A stretch of 64,000 nt of DNA from Leidyana gryllorum EB-2025a (taxonomy: Eukaryota; Apicomplexa), in assembly GCA_048772705.1 (NCBI GenBank), contig JBLWGC010000082.1:1-64000 (forward strand). The letters are read 5' to 3'. How positions within the stretch are numbered: position 1 is the first letter of the stretch; each line of letters begins with the position of its first letter. Positions 20,180 through 32,357 of this stretch are shown piece by piece. A program made the position numbers and the translations under genes. The notes under the pieces were generated by a model, which saw nothing but the letters and a program-made list of their open reading frames with translations, searched no databases and was not told where the DNA came from.

Positions 20180-21463
20180 TCAAGGAGCAGTAGCTGGGAC
20201 GTCAGCGTAGCCCTGGAGGTGTACATCCAACACCTTAGGCCTCTTGAGAATAGCGATCAGAACTTCAGGCTGTTGCTCACAGCAGCCTTCCTCGCCTTCT
20301 GGGCAGCTGCACTCCTCTGTTGCTTCCGGAGCGCTTGTCGACTGGCCAGGCGGGCGGGTAACCACACCACCGGTTCCCTCAGGATCTTGAGTGTTGTCAC
20401 CAGGAGTGGTAGTCGTGGTAGTGGTGCTCGGTGCCGGGGTGCTTGTGGTGGTGGCCTCACACTCGAGACCGATCAAGCCATCCAAGATGTGACTCAACTC
20501 GCCAAACCAGTTGTCGAGAGAGTCATCCACCGCCTGGACAAACTCGGCAGGATAGCCGACGAAACTGTTGAACCACGACCAAGCAGCCATAGCACGGCCG
20601 CCTTCCCAGTTGGGACGCACGATGATTGTTGCAAGGTACACACCTTCATCCAACAGCGATTGTTGAACCAAAGTCGGCTGCAGAGAACGTTAAGAATCAG
20701 AACGACAACCAAGACTTACATCAGGGTAGTAGCGGTTGTTGCAATAGTCATCAGCAAGGTCCTCATCATAATCAGCTCCCCAAGGTGCCAATTCAGGGTA
20801 CAAAGACTGACGTCCGTCACCATCGAAGTGGGGCTCAGAATCGGTGATGTGAACAATCAATGGCGTCGCAATGGGGTTCGTGCGCCAGTTGATGGTCTTC
20901 GGAGATTTCAAGGCGGCCATCAGAGCACCGTACTGGTTCTCGGGGTAATCCCAGCCACCACCGGCCTCCTCAGCCTCAAGGTAAGGCTTCAGATCGATCG
21001 GATCCTCTTCGTTCAAGGTCTGGACCGTGAAACAGTCATCGTCCAGCTCGCCAAGTTGGTTGATAGGTTTGTCACGGAAAGTCAACAACGAGAAGCGAGA
21101 GCCAGGATGAGTGAGAGGAAGCGTCTCGGACATCACCGGTAGAGTCCTCAGGATTGTCTCACGGAAATCGCCTTGATGAGAACCAGTGAGATCTTGGACA
21201 ATCAGTACATCTAAGGGGAAGATGCAGTTGTCAGCAGTACGAACTGCTTGATAGGCAGAAATCTCGCTCGCCTTGTGCAAGTTTGAGAAGGCCACATGAT
21301 GATGGCTGGAGACTGCCATCCGGGCATTTGCTACACGAGCTGCAGCTGTCAAGTTCCCGTAGGCTTCGTAAACTGGTACATAGCCTTCCAAGGAGTCCTC
21401 GCGGATTACGCGCTTAGCCGAACCAACGGCTAAAATGGAAGCAACAGCATGCAAGAATCGCAT
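20180..21463 (-). CDS. Secreted von Willebrand factor A-domain protein
   Basis: Starts at ATG 21463 with a signal peptide (MRFLHAVASILAVGSA). A vWA/integrin-beta-like domain follows, with a MIDAS-type DLTGS motif (VLIVQDLTGSHQGDF) and downstream RFSLLTFRD and HITDSEPH segments, the expected places for metal-coordinating Thr/Asp loops. A 42-nt intron (20678-20719, GTAAGT..GCAG) joins exon 2, which ends in a Thr/Pro-rich linker and a short Cys-rich stretch (ECSCPEGEEGCCEQQ). About 410 residues. A possible additional 30-nt in-frame intron lies just before the MIDAS motif. Likely a secreted or surface adhesion-type protein; ligand unknown. The next minus-strand gene upstream ends about 165 bp away. 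Confidence 0.75.
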
Positions 21464-21630
21464 CTTCAATACGTGATGAAATACTTGACAAGTTAATGAA
21501 GTGAAGCAGTAGAAGAATGAGGGAAAAGATGAGAGTGAGAAAGTGAGTTGATGTTGATTTCAATTGTAGAGAGGCTGAGACCTTTTGGGACATTCCGGTG
21601 TGTGAAGGGTCGCACACCTACAGGATTCCT

Positions 21631-24600
21631 TCATCTCAGAACGAATAACAGTAGAAGCCGATGATGAATTTTCGCGATCTTATTGGCGTAGATCACGGCT
21701 AAATGAGCAGCAAGCCCATCTTCGTCCGGATCAGCTCCTGTCGACGTCAGGAAATTCTCGATCCACATTTGAGGAGAAGCACTGGTACTGAAAGGGGAGG
21801 CGCTGTCAGATCCGGTGCAGGCCTCAACGCATCTTTCAGTCACCTCTTTCCACTTCTGGGACAAATGACCCTCACCGTTGAGAAGCTTCCTGAAAGCCAT
21901 GAACGAAGCATAGCGAGTGTGACCTAGTTGGAAAAGGCGGTTTCGGTCTTGTAGAGCCGATTTGAATTGCATTGCGTCTACACTGCCACTCAGCATTGGT
22001 CCATATCTTTCCGACCACGATGGAGCTTCGCCCTCTACCGTCAATTTCGCTCCGCTCTGACCCGACACCTGCAACACTCGCAGGCGTAACTCGGCCAAAA
22101 GTTGTCGAATGCGGCGAAGAGGCAAACGCAATGCACACGCAAGCAAGATGTGCTCAGCTAGGTACCGAAAATTCCGGTGAGGTCCTTCATTCCGATCGAC
22201 GGATACCTCTGGGACGTATAGTGAACACTCGACTAATGCACGACGAACATATGCCTCTTTCAGTTCAGGGTGAGTAGCTCTATGTGCGTGGCAAAACAGT
22301 CCATCTAAGAGTGATGAGGCTGCCGCGAGGTCACGCAGCTGCTCCTCAGGACACCATTGCTCCAGCCACCTGGCGTAAATGCTTCGCAGCTTCAACGGAT
22401 CCAATTCTTGAGGTCTACAGCGCAAGAGGATGTCGCGAGCCTGCATCAGTTGCGGATCGTCTTCTTCCACTCGCTGCCACCGCTGCATAACCCGTACAAT
22501 CAACAAGCGCGCGTGCAAAAGTCGGGCTCTAAGTGTCATTGGATGATGTGGGCCTATTGACTTTTCGAGCTCCCGAACTACCTCCCAAGTCGCTTCCTTG
22601 GGTAACGAGATGACGTCCAGTCGGGATGATGCCGGCGAGATCCTCAACTCGGTGAGCATATCTCTTCCACACTGCATTTCAATGTGAGCCAACTTCCAAG
22701 CAGCTTTTGCTGCCTCTGAAACCATATGCGAATCTTCAAGCAATCTTAGAAAGGCACTTGACGAGTCTAAGCACTTTCGGTGCAAACCCGCGTGGCCAAA
22801 AGGGGCAATGATGCGATACAATGTGGTCTGAAGAGTGTATTGGTTCAAGCAGATGACGGTAGTATGTGCTACCTTGGTGTACTGAGCGCACAACTCCAAC
22901 CAATGAGGTATCGATGGGCTGAATCTCAAGCTGATTCTCGATGATCTGTTGAGCAGATCATCTCCCAGAAGCACAGCTTTGTGCAGTAAGTCTCTCAACG
23001 GCCCCAAATCAGATTCTTCGTGCACTTGGAGACTGGTATGGGCCAACATCCGATTGAATGAGTCCAGAAGCACAATGTCGGACGTCAGCATGTAAAGGAT
23101 ATACGAGTTGTACAAACCGCCACCCATACCTCCGAAAATGCGCTTCACGCCGCTCAAATCTACTCCTTTCCTCCCCTCAGCGCCGATCTCTTCAACAACA
23201 ACAGCATCTCTTTTGTTCTCATCCGCAGAACCAGTGATGAGTGCAGTTGGTACCAAAATGGTATCATTCGTCTCGTCTCCCACAACTTGGCGTCTCACCA
23301 CCACTACAAGGATCATCATGCCTAGAACATACCCTCAAAAACTCACATTTAGTCACCTGGACCTGAAAGTTCAACAATTCCCAGGCTGCCCTCCGTTCGA
23401 AGTCGTCCGAGGGAATGGCTCGATGAAGTTTATCCAGAATCGCGGCTGCAGCCCGATACTCTCCATATTCAAGACATCGATATCCGAAATGTAGGGGCAA
23501 ATGGAGTAACATGTCAGTGGATGGTTCAAGAGGGTGCGGAGTGGGCGTTCCATGAACTAGTAGAAGATAAGTCATCAAGATAACGTGCAACTCGCGGGTG
23601 AAATGCTGACACTTGTGGACCTGATGTTTCGTTTCTTCCTTCTCATGGTGGAGGCTGTCGGCTTTGTCATCATTCTCTTCCTCAACCTGGCGTAACTCCA
23701 AGCATCGTCGCACGCAGGGAAAGGGTTTGCGCTCCAAATTGGCTCTCACCCGGCGAAGGAGGCCATGAGAGAGACAGCTCGGCTCCAGATCATACCTTGT
23801 TGGGCAGACTGTTGTGAAAATGTGAGATCATGGCTTCACGTTTTGTACTTACCGCCTTCATCACTGACCTTCGACAAAACATAGAATTCCAACCAATTGT
23901 ATCCTCGCCCAGTGGCTGCCCAATAATGGATATAGTAATCCTCTTTCAGAGCTTCGATTAGTCCCTCGGTCCCTGCCGGTCCTCCTGCCACTTTGACAAC
24001 TTCTGTGATGTGACCTGGTGGCAGCGAGCTGCCCTGAGAGATTGTCCAAAGCACCTCAGGATGCGACTCCGTTCTTATCCTCATGCGGTTGTTCTCAAAA
24101 ACCACTCGAGTGCCACATCGGAGACCTAGTGCCTGCCGAATGGTGGGTGCGATATGCGAAGGATCTTCATAGTCATGGTTACTCACCCTCAAAAACTGTC
24201 TGGGAGCAAAGGATGTGAGGAAGGATCGAAGTGTGCCGCTCTCGTCGTAGGGTTGACCATATAGAGCCTGATACTCCTGTGCAATTGTAACATCCCACAA
24301 GGGTCGAGCTGCCAAATCGTCCACAGCCGCGAGCATCCTGAAAAACTCGGCATTCCAGCTGCAATGGAGATCTTATTCACGCTCACATGCTGACACCTTA
24401 CGATCTTATGTGCTCTCGTAGAGCGAAATGACAAGTGACAAACTCGGCAACTCGTTCTGTCAGTGCTCTCTCTTCGAAGGACCCTGTCCCGTTCGCGGGC
24501 GTCATCAGTTGCGATTGAGACTGACGTCTCATCCTGTAGGACACACTCATTGACGACAGAAAGGTCTTCCGAGCACGGTCATAATCCCGTCTATAAATCC

Positions 24601-26597
24601 GTTTGACGCTTTTCGCCACCATTTCACGATCGATAGATGATTCCAGATAGGGTGGCAAACGTTCCGGCCTGCGACGGAGCCAATCGTAGACTTCACGGCA
24701 CTTTCCTCCTCCAACACGATGACACCAATGCTGCATCGCCCGTGAGTCGTAAGTTGGCCCGTGTTTGGCCTCAGTCAAGCTATTGATCAGGGCTTTTCTC
24801 AAAGTCGCCAGCATCCCATCTCCATTCGTCTCCAGCCATACATAGTAATTGGCGGCTCGTCGGAGCGTTGTGGGAAACCCAGTCGGCCGTCCAATCCTCC
24901 GTATCAATGGAACTAAGCATGTCATCTGCAGCGCAGACACCCTTCGAAGGTACTATAAAGTCTCCTTGATCAATCCGACACTTTGAACACTCACTGTCTC
25001 ACAGTTTGATTCGGTCAAATCCTCCGTAGAGTCAGCCCGGTTGTTGCCACCTTGGCGGAGAGCCAATCCTTCTTCTCCGGTTGCACCTCGGAACACCAGT
25101 CTCACCATGCCCCTAGCGGCATAGTACCAGGGAGTGAGTGCATAGGGAGGTAGAAGTTCAGCTAAATTGCGAACGAAGAGCAGCCCCCGGGTATCTTCTG
25201 CGTTCCTCCAATACAACGCGCAATCTAACGATGTCAGTGCGGACCGTTCTTTCAACTGATCGGGAGGCAACAACTCGCTCAGCTCCACCAAATCGGAACT
25301 GCCCAGGGGGAAGGCTGGAGGCTGTCGAACGAGTAGAGGACACATGAGCAAGAAGCTTACCTCCAGTCCGAGAGCCTCAGCTAAATGGCTAAAAAATCCA
25401 GCCATCGGGGCGTCGACGTGGCCAAGCACATTTGCTTCACCTCCCGCAAACCAGCGCAAAGGCGGCTTGGGTGCTGGTACTACCCCCTGTGGTGTGCCAT
25501 AGTCTTGACAAATATGAGGACGGGCCTGCGTCCATGAGTCTGAGTCTTCTAATATGTTGGCAGGGGGAATTCGGGCCTCAGCGTGTATCAGCAATGGTTC
25601 GTAGAATACGGCTTGCAATCCAGATCGTACTAGGCCACAGAAGGGAGGAAAGAAGACGCCCAACAGCGAATCGTATCCCTGTATGGCCAGATGTGAGGCA
25701 AGATACTACAGTTATCATGTTGAAAGATGGATAATTGAACTCACTTCACAAGCGGCCACATCATTCTTATAGATCTTAATAGCAGCAGACACATCAAATA
25801 CTCGGCCTTTCACAGGTTGACGGGGTTTGCTGCGCCAAAACGCTTTGCCGCCCCGGATTACCGTGAAGCAAATGGAATCACTGATGAAAACTTCATCTAA
25901 AGGACGATACGAGAGCGAAACGGCTTGGTGTTGTACCTTTTGAGAACTTCGGACAGTGGACTTGATAAGCGATGGCGTTTCGCCGCTTACTAAGTATCTT
26001 GAAACCTGCCATTGCTGGGCCTGTTGATGGGGTTTCCCCAGTTGACTGCTGATTGTCTCACTCACCATCCGCCATCTCCCCCATGATCGCATTTAACAAT
26101 ATAGCGGATTGCGCCCTCGCTGACCGGTGAAATCGGGCAACCTCTCTGTGAGAAGATGCACGTACACCATTGGGGAAGTCTTCGACTCACTGAGCATACA
26201 AACTGTCTCGTATGAGACGTTCAGGAGCCAGTATCCCATGATACTCCCCCCCCGAATGCCGCGAACGTCGTCTGGCCCACACCATACGAGTCAACCTACG
26301 GCACTTTTTCTGCGTGCTGACAAGAGCGGCTCACCAGTTGGTGGATGGACGAGCTTCCCTGCCGCGCGCCAAAGCCGAAGACAACTCATTGCCCCCAAAA
26401 GTGGTTGGCTGAAAGAACTGCGGGCCCAATGTACTATTGGGGATAACTCGTAACGTGGCGTCGTCAGGATAAGCAAAATCCCAACTCTCACAAATGGCTT
26501 CGTTGTGCGGTGCACCGTGGATCAAGAGTTTCGTCAAATCTGTGACAGATAAGTCCGGCCATGACCAACAAGGATTGGAGATGACTTTGGTGGTCAT
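21631..26597 (-). CDS. Very large multi-exon protein of unknown function
   Basis: A chain of minus-strand exons linked by short introns with good GT-AG ends and continuous frame. Linked segments include 25663-25000, 24940-24400, 24336-23870, 23790-23350 and a final exon of about 560 codons ending at 21631. The predicted protein is around 1,600-1,800 residues, mostly alpha-helical in its C-terminal half with TPR-like helical pairs (CLEYGEYRAAAAILDKLHRA) and no membrane segment or signal peptide. The first ATG (26597) faces APC1. The join between the first exons (26597-26100) and the rest was not resolved, so the start could instead be near 26092. One intron (23322-23346) would be only 25 nt. 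I do not recognise the family. Confidence 0.6.
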
Positions 26598-26647
26598 CGG
26601 TGCTGGTCGGCGTGCGACGTGTGTCTCCGTGTGTGCACACGGTGATA
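26598..26647. promoter_or_regulatory. 50-bp divergent start region (large unknown / APC1)
   Basis: Only 50 bp separate the facing ATG codons at 26597 (minus) and 26648 (plus). It contains GTCTCC and a GTGTGCACAC palindrome. Transcription start sites must lie within it or inside the opposite gene. Confidence 0.4.
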
Positions 26648-29600
26648 ATGCTGAACGCTCGTCTGACCGTTCCCCATGCCGAGTCCCAGGTACGAATTCG
26701 CTGGAAGTTTGATACGACGAATCAGATTACATGGTGTGGATCACGATGGATCGATTGGGCCGCTCTGAGTCGTGTAAGTGGTCCTTCTGGCACTTTTCTA
26801 TTCTTCCAGGGCAAATTGATGTATGGAAGTCTGGATCTCCGGCCGGGACATGAAGGGCTGGACTTCAATGGAAAGGCTGAAGACTACCTCACACTGTTGG
26901 TTAAGGATAAAAAAGGGGTACTAGTGGCGGACGGTCGCCTTTTCATAGTCTTACATGGTGAGCACTCGCACTTCTTTGACACAGCTGTGCTATAGGTGGT
27001 GAAAAGACGCGAGTGGTGAACGTTCGTTCGGGGGACCACCTAGCCTTGCCCCATATGTCACGTTTGATCGGTCGGCATGGACTTGCATCTTCCGACTCGA
27101 CCACCCCCATATTGATTGATATACCCACCGGACTTCAGGGTAGTATTCGGTCGAGCGAACTGGTTGGAGAGGGAATTTGGGATTCCTCGGAGGCGGTGGA
27201 GATCGTCGGATCTTGGAAGTCGCTCTCTGACACTGGATTGTGCCTTGTATGGCCCGAACTACAAAGTATGGGTTTCTTATCGACCAAGCAAAACCAACTT
27301 TCCCTCTCTCATGCTCGCTCTTTGCGAGTAACGGAGGTCAGTGTGCTTTCTGTGCCGGAGGTCTCACAAGTTGTTTGTGGCTCGAATATCTATGAAGCCG
27401 AAGGCTTGCAGGCTTCGGACAATGAAGTACTGTGGGACGAGAGTGTTATGCCGAATAGAATATGCTTCACAGTATGTCATACCGGAGAGGACACCTCACA
27501 ATTGGGAATAAACGGCCATTGCCTAGACATATCACATTCCGAGCTGAGATCGTCCTTCGATCTATTGTGCACACGGCTGGTTACTTTGTGCAAAGAATAC
27601 GGCCAGATCGTGGGAATCTTCATGACTGAGCTCATGGATCTTTTTGGAGAGGACCAGCACCTCTTCAGGCTACTGCTAGAGATGTTCAAACGTCTCCTCG
27701 GCAACAAAGATCCATCCATTGCCAGGGTCATTTCTCACTTTGTCAAACTAGCCAAAAGTCTCAGCTCCTCCACACTGAAACGTCGGAAAGTTGAGTGCTC
27801 GCAGAAGTCCACATTACACCTTCTGTCGGAATATCTCAACAGAATGGCCATTATCGCGCATGCGGTTCAGGGATGCACAGAGGCCAAGGGGTGGTTACTT
27901 TGGCTGCTAGAAAGGCATGAGTGTCACCCCAAGCAATATATACTTGAGGAGCCAACTATAGGTGTGACGACACAAGGTTGTAGCCTTGGATCGCTCCTTG
28001 TGAGGATTGTGAAGGAGTGGAGCCTATGGCTCACGGGCCCTCCTAGTGTCTCCAGCGTTCCTTCGGCCGTGCCTATACTGAGACTATACCATCAACGGTG
28101 TAGGCTTGGCCTCATCCCTAGTAGTGTGGCTCTCCCTGAGTTGATCATTTCTTCCAGACATCTAGCTCTTTTGGACACCTCGACCCAGCTCGCGCTCACC
28201 TACTTCTTCGGACGCTTGGATATCAGCCTAAATACAGGATGCCGTAGACTATTGCTGGCGGCTAAAAGAAGCACAATTGGCAATGAGTCCGTCTGTTGGG
28301 CTCCCTCGAGCGACAATGATAGGTGTCCATCTGGCGAAACTCGATTGTTAAAGATAGCCTGGAATCGGTCTCAACATAGCCTTGTGAAGGTAAGGATGAC
28401 GAGATCAGCTCTCACGTTCCATCCCTAGCAGCTTCGTTACATAGAGTCCAAACGAGTGGAGAGTGTTCGCGAAGTTCTGCTCAAGGACGTGGCTCTTACT
28501 ATAACCACCATGTTAGGGAGCGCACTGGCGAGCCGCGGTACCTTGCAAGACCCCTCTTCCCTACCCAAACAACTACAAATCAGCTGGGTTCGACATGTTC
28601 CGTTCGAAAACGGTGATCTTGATCGCAGCGAGCTAAATTGGGGGCAACGTGGGTCAGGAGACAGTCTGTCAGCTCTTGCTGACTTTTACACGGGAGTGAT
28701 GATGGGATTACAAGTTATCCGTTATCCGGCCCGATTATATCACTCTACCCTGCACGATCCCACGGACTCACTCTCTGTCGAAGAACTCCGCTGGCGACGA
28801 ACCCTCCTCTCAGCCTGCGAACAGAAAATACATGAAGATGTTCGCAGTTTTGCAATCCAGATCCAGGCGTACTCGCTCGTCCATCTAGGTCCTACTCTGG
28901 GCGGGAGCACTCCACCGCAACAGTCGTTTGCCTTTCCAAGGCCTCCAGTGGCAGACGAAGCGGAGGCGTCTGTTGTTGAAGGTAGACGAAGTCTCCAAAC
29001 TGCTCGGATTTCGAGTGTTTCACGTAGCCGAGAGCGTGCACGAGTGTCCAATGGTGACTATACTTTCAGTGGTACAGATGCGTCATCGCGTCCAGAGCAA
29101 CGCAGTCCAGATGGGGGAATAGGCCACGATAGTGCGTCCACGATGGACACAGTCACCACGTCGATTCGTTCACTGTGGAAGAACTGCAGGATGTGCTGCT
29201 TCACCGCCGGCATCAACCTCGGACTAGGTCTGCAGGGTCATTTCATGAATATCGACTCTAAAGCCTGGGAGGAGCTGCTTATCGATGAGGTCGATGCTTT
29301 GCGCCAGAAATCCGTTCACGTATATTCTCCTGCATCGAATGATTTCGTGCGCGAGCCTGGCGACCAACTACCGAGAGGGATCACTATGAGCATGGTATCG
29401 GTCCACAAACTGATGAGTACCCCGGACGAAATCATACCTCTTCACCACGCACTTCTGTCAAACGCCACCCTGTTAGGGGCCACCATCAGTTTGCTGCGGA
29501 AAGATACTCCGAGGCTTCTGAGGGGAGAAGTGCACAGACGAAAGGACTGGCTGGTGAGGAGATGCTTGGAATTGATGCACCCTCCTCCCATATTTAACGC

Positions 29601-31880
29601 TCGTGTGAGATCCAGAAAGCGAAAACCCATTCCGTGGGTGAGGGGCGAAGACACCTATCACTATCTCAGTAAGATGTTGCCAGACATTGGCTTTTTGATC
29701 ATCTCGTCTCTCCAGCCATCGCCTTGCTTGCATGCGATGATGTTCACAATGATTTCACCGCTCACCGCCTGCTGATTGAGCTGCAGTTGTTGACTCATCG
29801 CGGCTATATCTCCACTGAGAATAGAGAAAGCCGCATTCGGATGGATGGTCTCTCGCTGCGGCTTCACAATGATGGGATTTCCCCGGTCAAACGAGCTTTC
29901 ATGATAGCGGCGTCTTTGGGCATTCTGACGATGAAATCAAAACTTAGGAGCTTGGAGGTCGACATTGCGGCGGAGCTGACAGCACACCTCGAAAACAGAT
30001 TGCCTCGCCTCCCATTCGAGAAAAGAGCGATTTTCGAGGAGAGAAAGGGAATGCCAACGCTTGTAGCCGGTGTGGAGACTTTGGGGAGCGAGGTGAGTTG
30101 AGTTGATGAGTTGGATCGACACGTATTGCAGGGGATGCCTTGGTCATGGCCGCTCAGTTGGGGCTTTGCGAAGTTCAATAGTCTCTCTCCATCCGCGGTT
30201 GCCCTAATACAAAAGGTGTGGACGACCAACAACATCAGCAAGCTATGCGGAAGCTCCCTGGTGTGCAATCTCCTGGCCATTGCTTTGATCAATTGGTCAA
30301 ATCTCAAATCTGATCCAATTGGGCATCTCCTCCATGCATTGCCCCGAGAGCTCACCAATGTTAACAGATTCTACTTGCTAGACATCCAAGGTGGTGAAAA
30401 TAGAAAAGAGACTTCCGATTATAACCTAGGAAAGAAGCAAGTGGTTCTCGAGAAGATCTTCACCCAATTCCACCCAGACAGTCCATTGGAGGAGTTGGGT
30501 GCTCAGACCGGCCCACAGGAGCTCTCTCCTTCGAACCCTCCTGTCTCATGGAGATTAGGGGATGACATCACGCCACATCGCCTGTACCAATTGCATGCCA
30601 TCGCCGCGGCAGCAATCGGATGGATTGCAGCACTCGGCAAAGCCGGGAGTGGCGACCCGAACATCACCTCGTACATACTTGGAGTGATGGACTGGATGGA
30701 GTAGGTGTAGTACATTATCATCAGCATACGTGTATGCCTCAGACAAGTACCGACAGGAGATGATTTGGCCAAGAACTGTACGACGGACTCGGAAGGAGGG
30801 GCATTGCAAGCCCACACAACAGAAAGATGCAACATATTCTTCGAGTGTGCCAGTTCTTTGTGGCCAATCATGAGGTCAGAGCTCTCCGGTTATTTTGAAG
30901 GTACGAACGAAGACATACCAGCACATGTGGCTGAATTATTCTTCACCGCGACCTTGTTTGGCATCGACCCAGCGACTCGCGAGGCAATGACAGTAAGAGT
31001 GAGCTTCCATGGCCTGAACAAGCTTTTTTCCAGAGGTACTGCATTGCTGGTGTCGGACTCCTTTACGCTGGGACTGCCAACGTCGAAGCTCTTCGCCTGA
31101 TTCAAACCCACATATCGCCGTGCCTGGTCGGCCCCATGCTGGAGGCGGTGGAGAGATCGGAAGGAGGCACGGGAGCTCAAGGCGGAGCGACACCAATCAG
31201 TGTTGATCGAAGTGCATACAGAAGATGGAGTCCACTTTTCGCTCAATATGCGCTTGGACATTGGGCGATGGGCGCTGTGCTCGCTGGAGGAGGCACACAG
31301 CGGATCAGCATGGATATGTTGGGAGACGAAGCGACGGGGGTTCTGATGTTAGTGATGTCGTCTTTCCCGGACGGTACGCCAGTCGACATCACGGACACCA
31401 GGTAAGCGGGTGCAGATGATCGGTTTATGCCTGACCAGGTTCTATGACCATTACTGGCGCTTCTTGCTATCTGCCTTGCTGACTGAGAAGTCAAAGGAGG
31501 TAGTTGAACTAGAAATGCGCAAGGTGGAAACTCAAGAGGAAACGAAACAATGTCAGATAGACGCATCCGGAGTTTGCCAGCCAGTGATTTCGTATAACCT
31601 TCGAACGCTGCGATGTCCCTTGGAAATGAATCCTGTGGTGAGGAAAAGTGAACGAGGTAGCTGGTGTGCGAGTGCCGAGAGGCGGAGAGGGGATGATGCC
31701 GCTTTGGAAAGCGGTAGTCTTGTGAGTATTAAACGAGGTGATCGGGACGAGACCTACTTGGAGATCCCAGCAAATAGAGAGAATGATTGTCTGACACTGG
31801 AGAGCGAGATGTACAGTCTAGGCGAATTACGAGTGGGCGACCTACAGGCTCCTGTGATTGCAGTGCAGGAGAGAAAGTGA
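26648..31880 (+). CDS. APC1: Anaphase-promoting complex subunit 1 (APC1)
   Basis: Scaffold subunit of the APC/C ubiquitin ligase, which drives mitotic exit. Exons are joined by introns at 26958-26995, 28390-28428, 29669-29715, 30093-30131, 30701-30742, 30993-31033 and 31402-31438, each 37-47 nt and each restoring frame. The N-terminal part is WD40-like beta (ITWCGSRW). The middle carries PC-repeat signatures (AGINLGLGLQGH; GVGLLYAGTANVEALRLIQ). The C-terminal end shows the family's glycine-rich block followed by a His/Tyr-rich segment (AVLAGGGTQRISMD ... DTRFYDHYWRF). About 1,600 residues, shorter than human APC1 (about 1,940). It faces the large unknown gene and its stop is 3 bp from the stop of the convergent small gene. 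Family call rests on PC repeats and the C-terminal block; the rest is divergent. Confidence 0.7.
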
Positions 31881-31883
31881 AGT

Positions 31884-32325
31884 TTACTGTTTATTTCCCA
31901 AGACAACAAAATGGTTAGCTCTGAAGCCTTCCATGGGTAAACAGTCGTCGGCGGCATAGACTTCGAATATATTGGGTTGTCCTCCTGGTATGTCAGGAAT
32001 AACCCCGGGTGCGAATCTTGTCCGTTGTTCTTCCCGAATGACACATCTGGACAAATTCAAGGAAGCGGGATCAACTCCTTGTGGGAATATGACTGAGTGA
32101 AAGACGACTGGGTTGGGTGAAGTGAGCACGTTCTGCGCAATTGGTAATATGTGTTGGTAGTTCGTCACTCACTGAGGTGAATTTATTCCACTCTACACGT
32201 CCAGCAATCGCTTGGGGCGGCTCCCCATATCCCGGGTGTGATGCATAGGAGATTGGGCGCGGTGCAGCTTGATCGTTGGTGTCATTCTCCGATTTATTAT
32301 TCGTCGTGCTGTGTTGAGCTCCCAT
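31884..32325 (-). CDS. Small putatively N-myristoylated protein, unknown
   Basis: Starts MGAQHSTTNNKS, a textbook N-myristoylation pattern (Gly2, Ser6). A 39-nt intron (32134-32172) joins a second exon ending at 31884. About 135 residues: a polar N-terminus, then a compact beta-like region (VVFHSVIFPQG, GFRANHFVVLGNKQ). No family recognised. Its stop codon is 3 bp from the APC1 stop on the other strand, and its start is 32 bp after the PRP4 stop on the same strand. Confidence 0.6.
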
Positions 32326-32357
32326 TTTATAAGTGCGCGCAGTGCGTGCATGTAGTG

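Noticed and set aside
20051-21142. 363-codon plus-strand frame over the vWA protein gene
   Set aside because: It crosses a clear intron of the minus-strand gene and has no recognisable domain.
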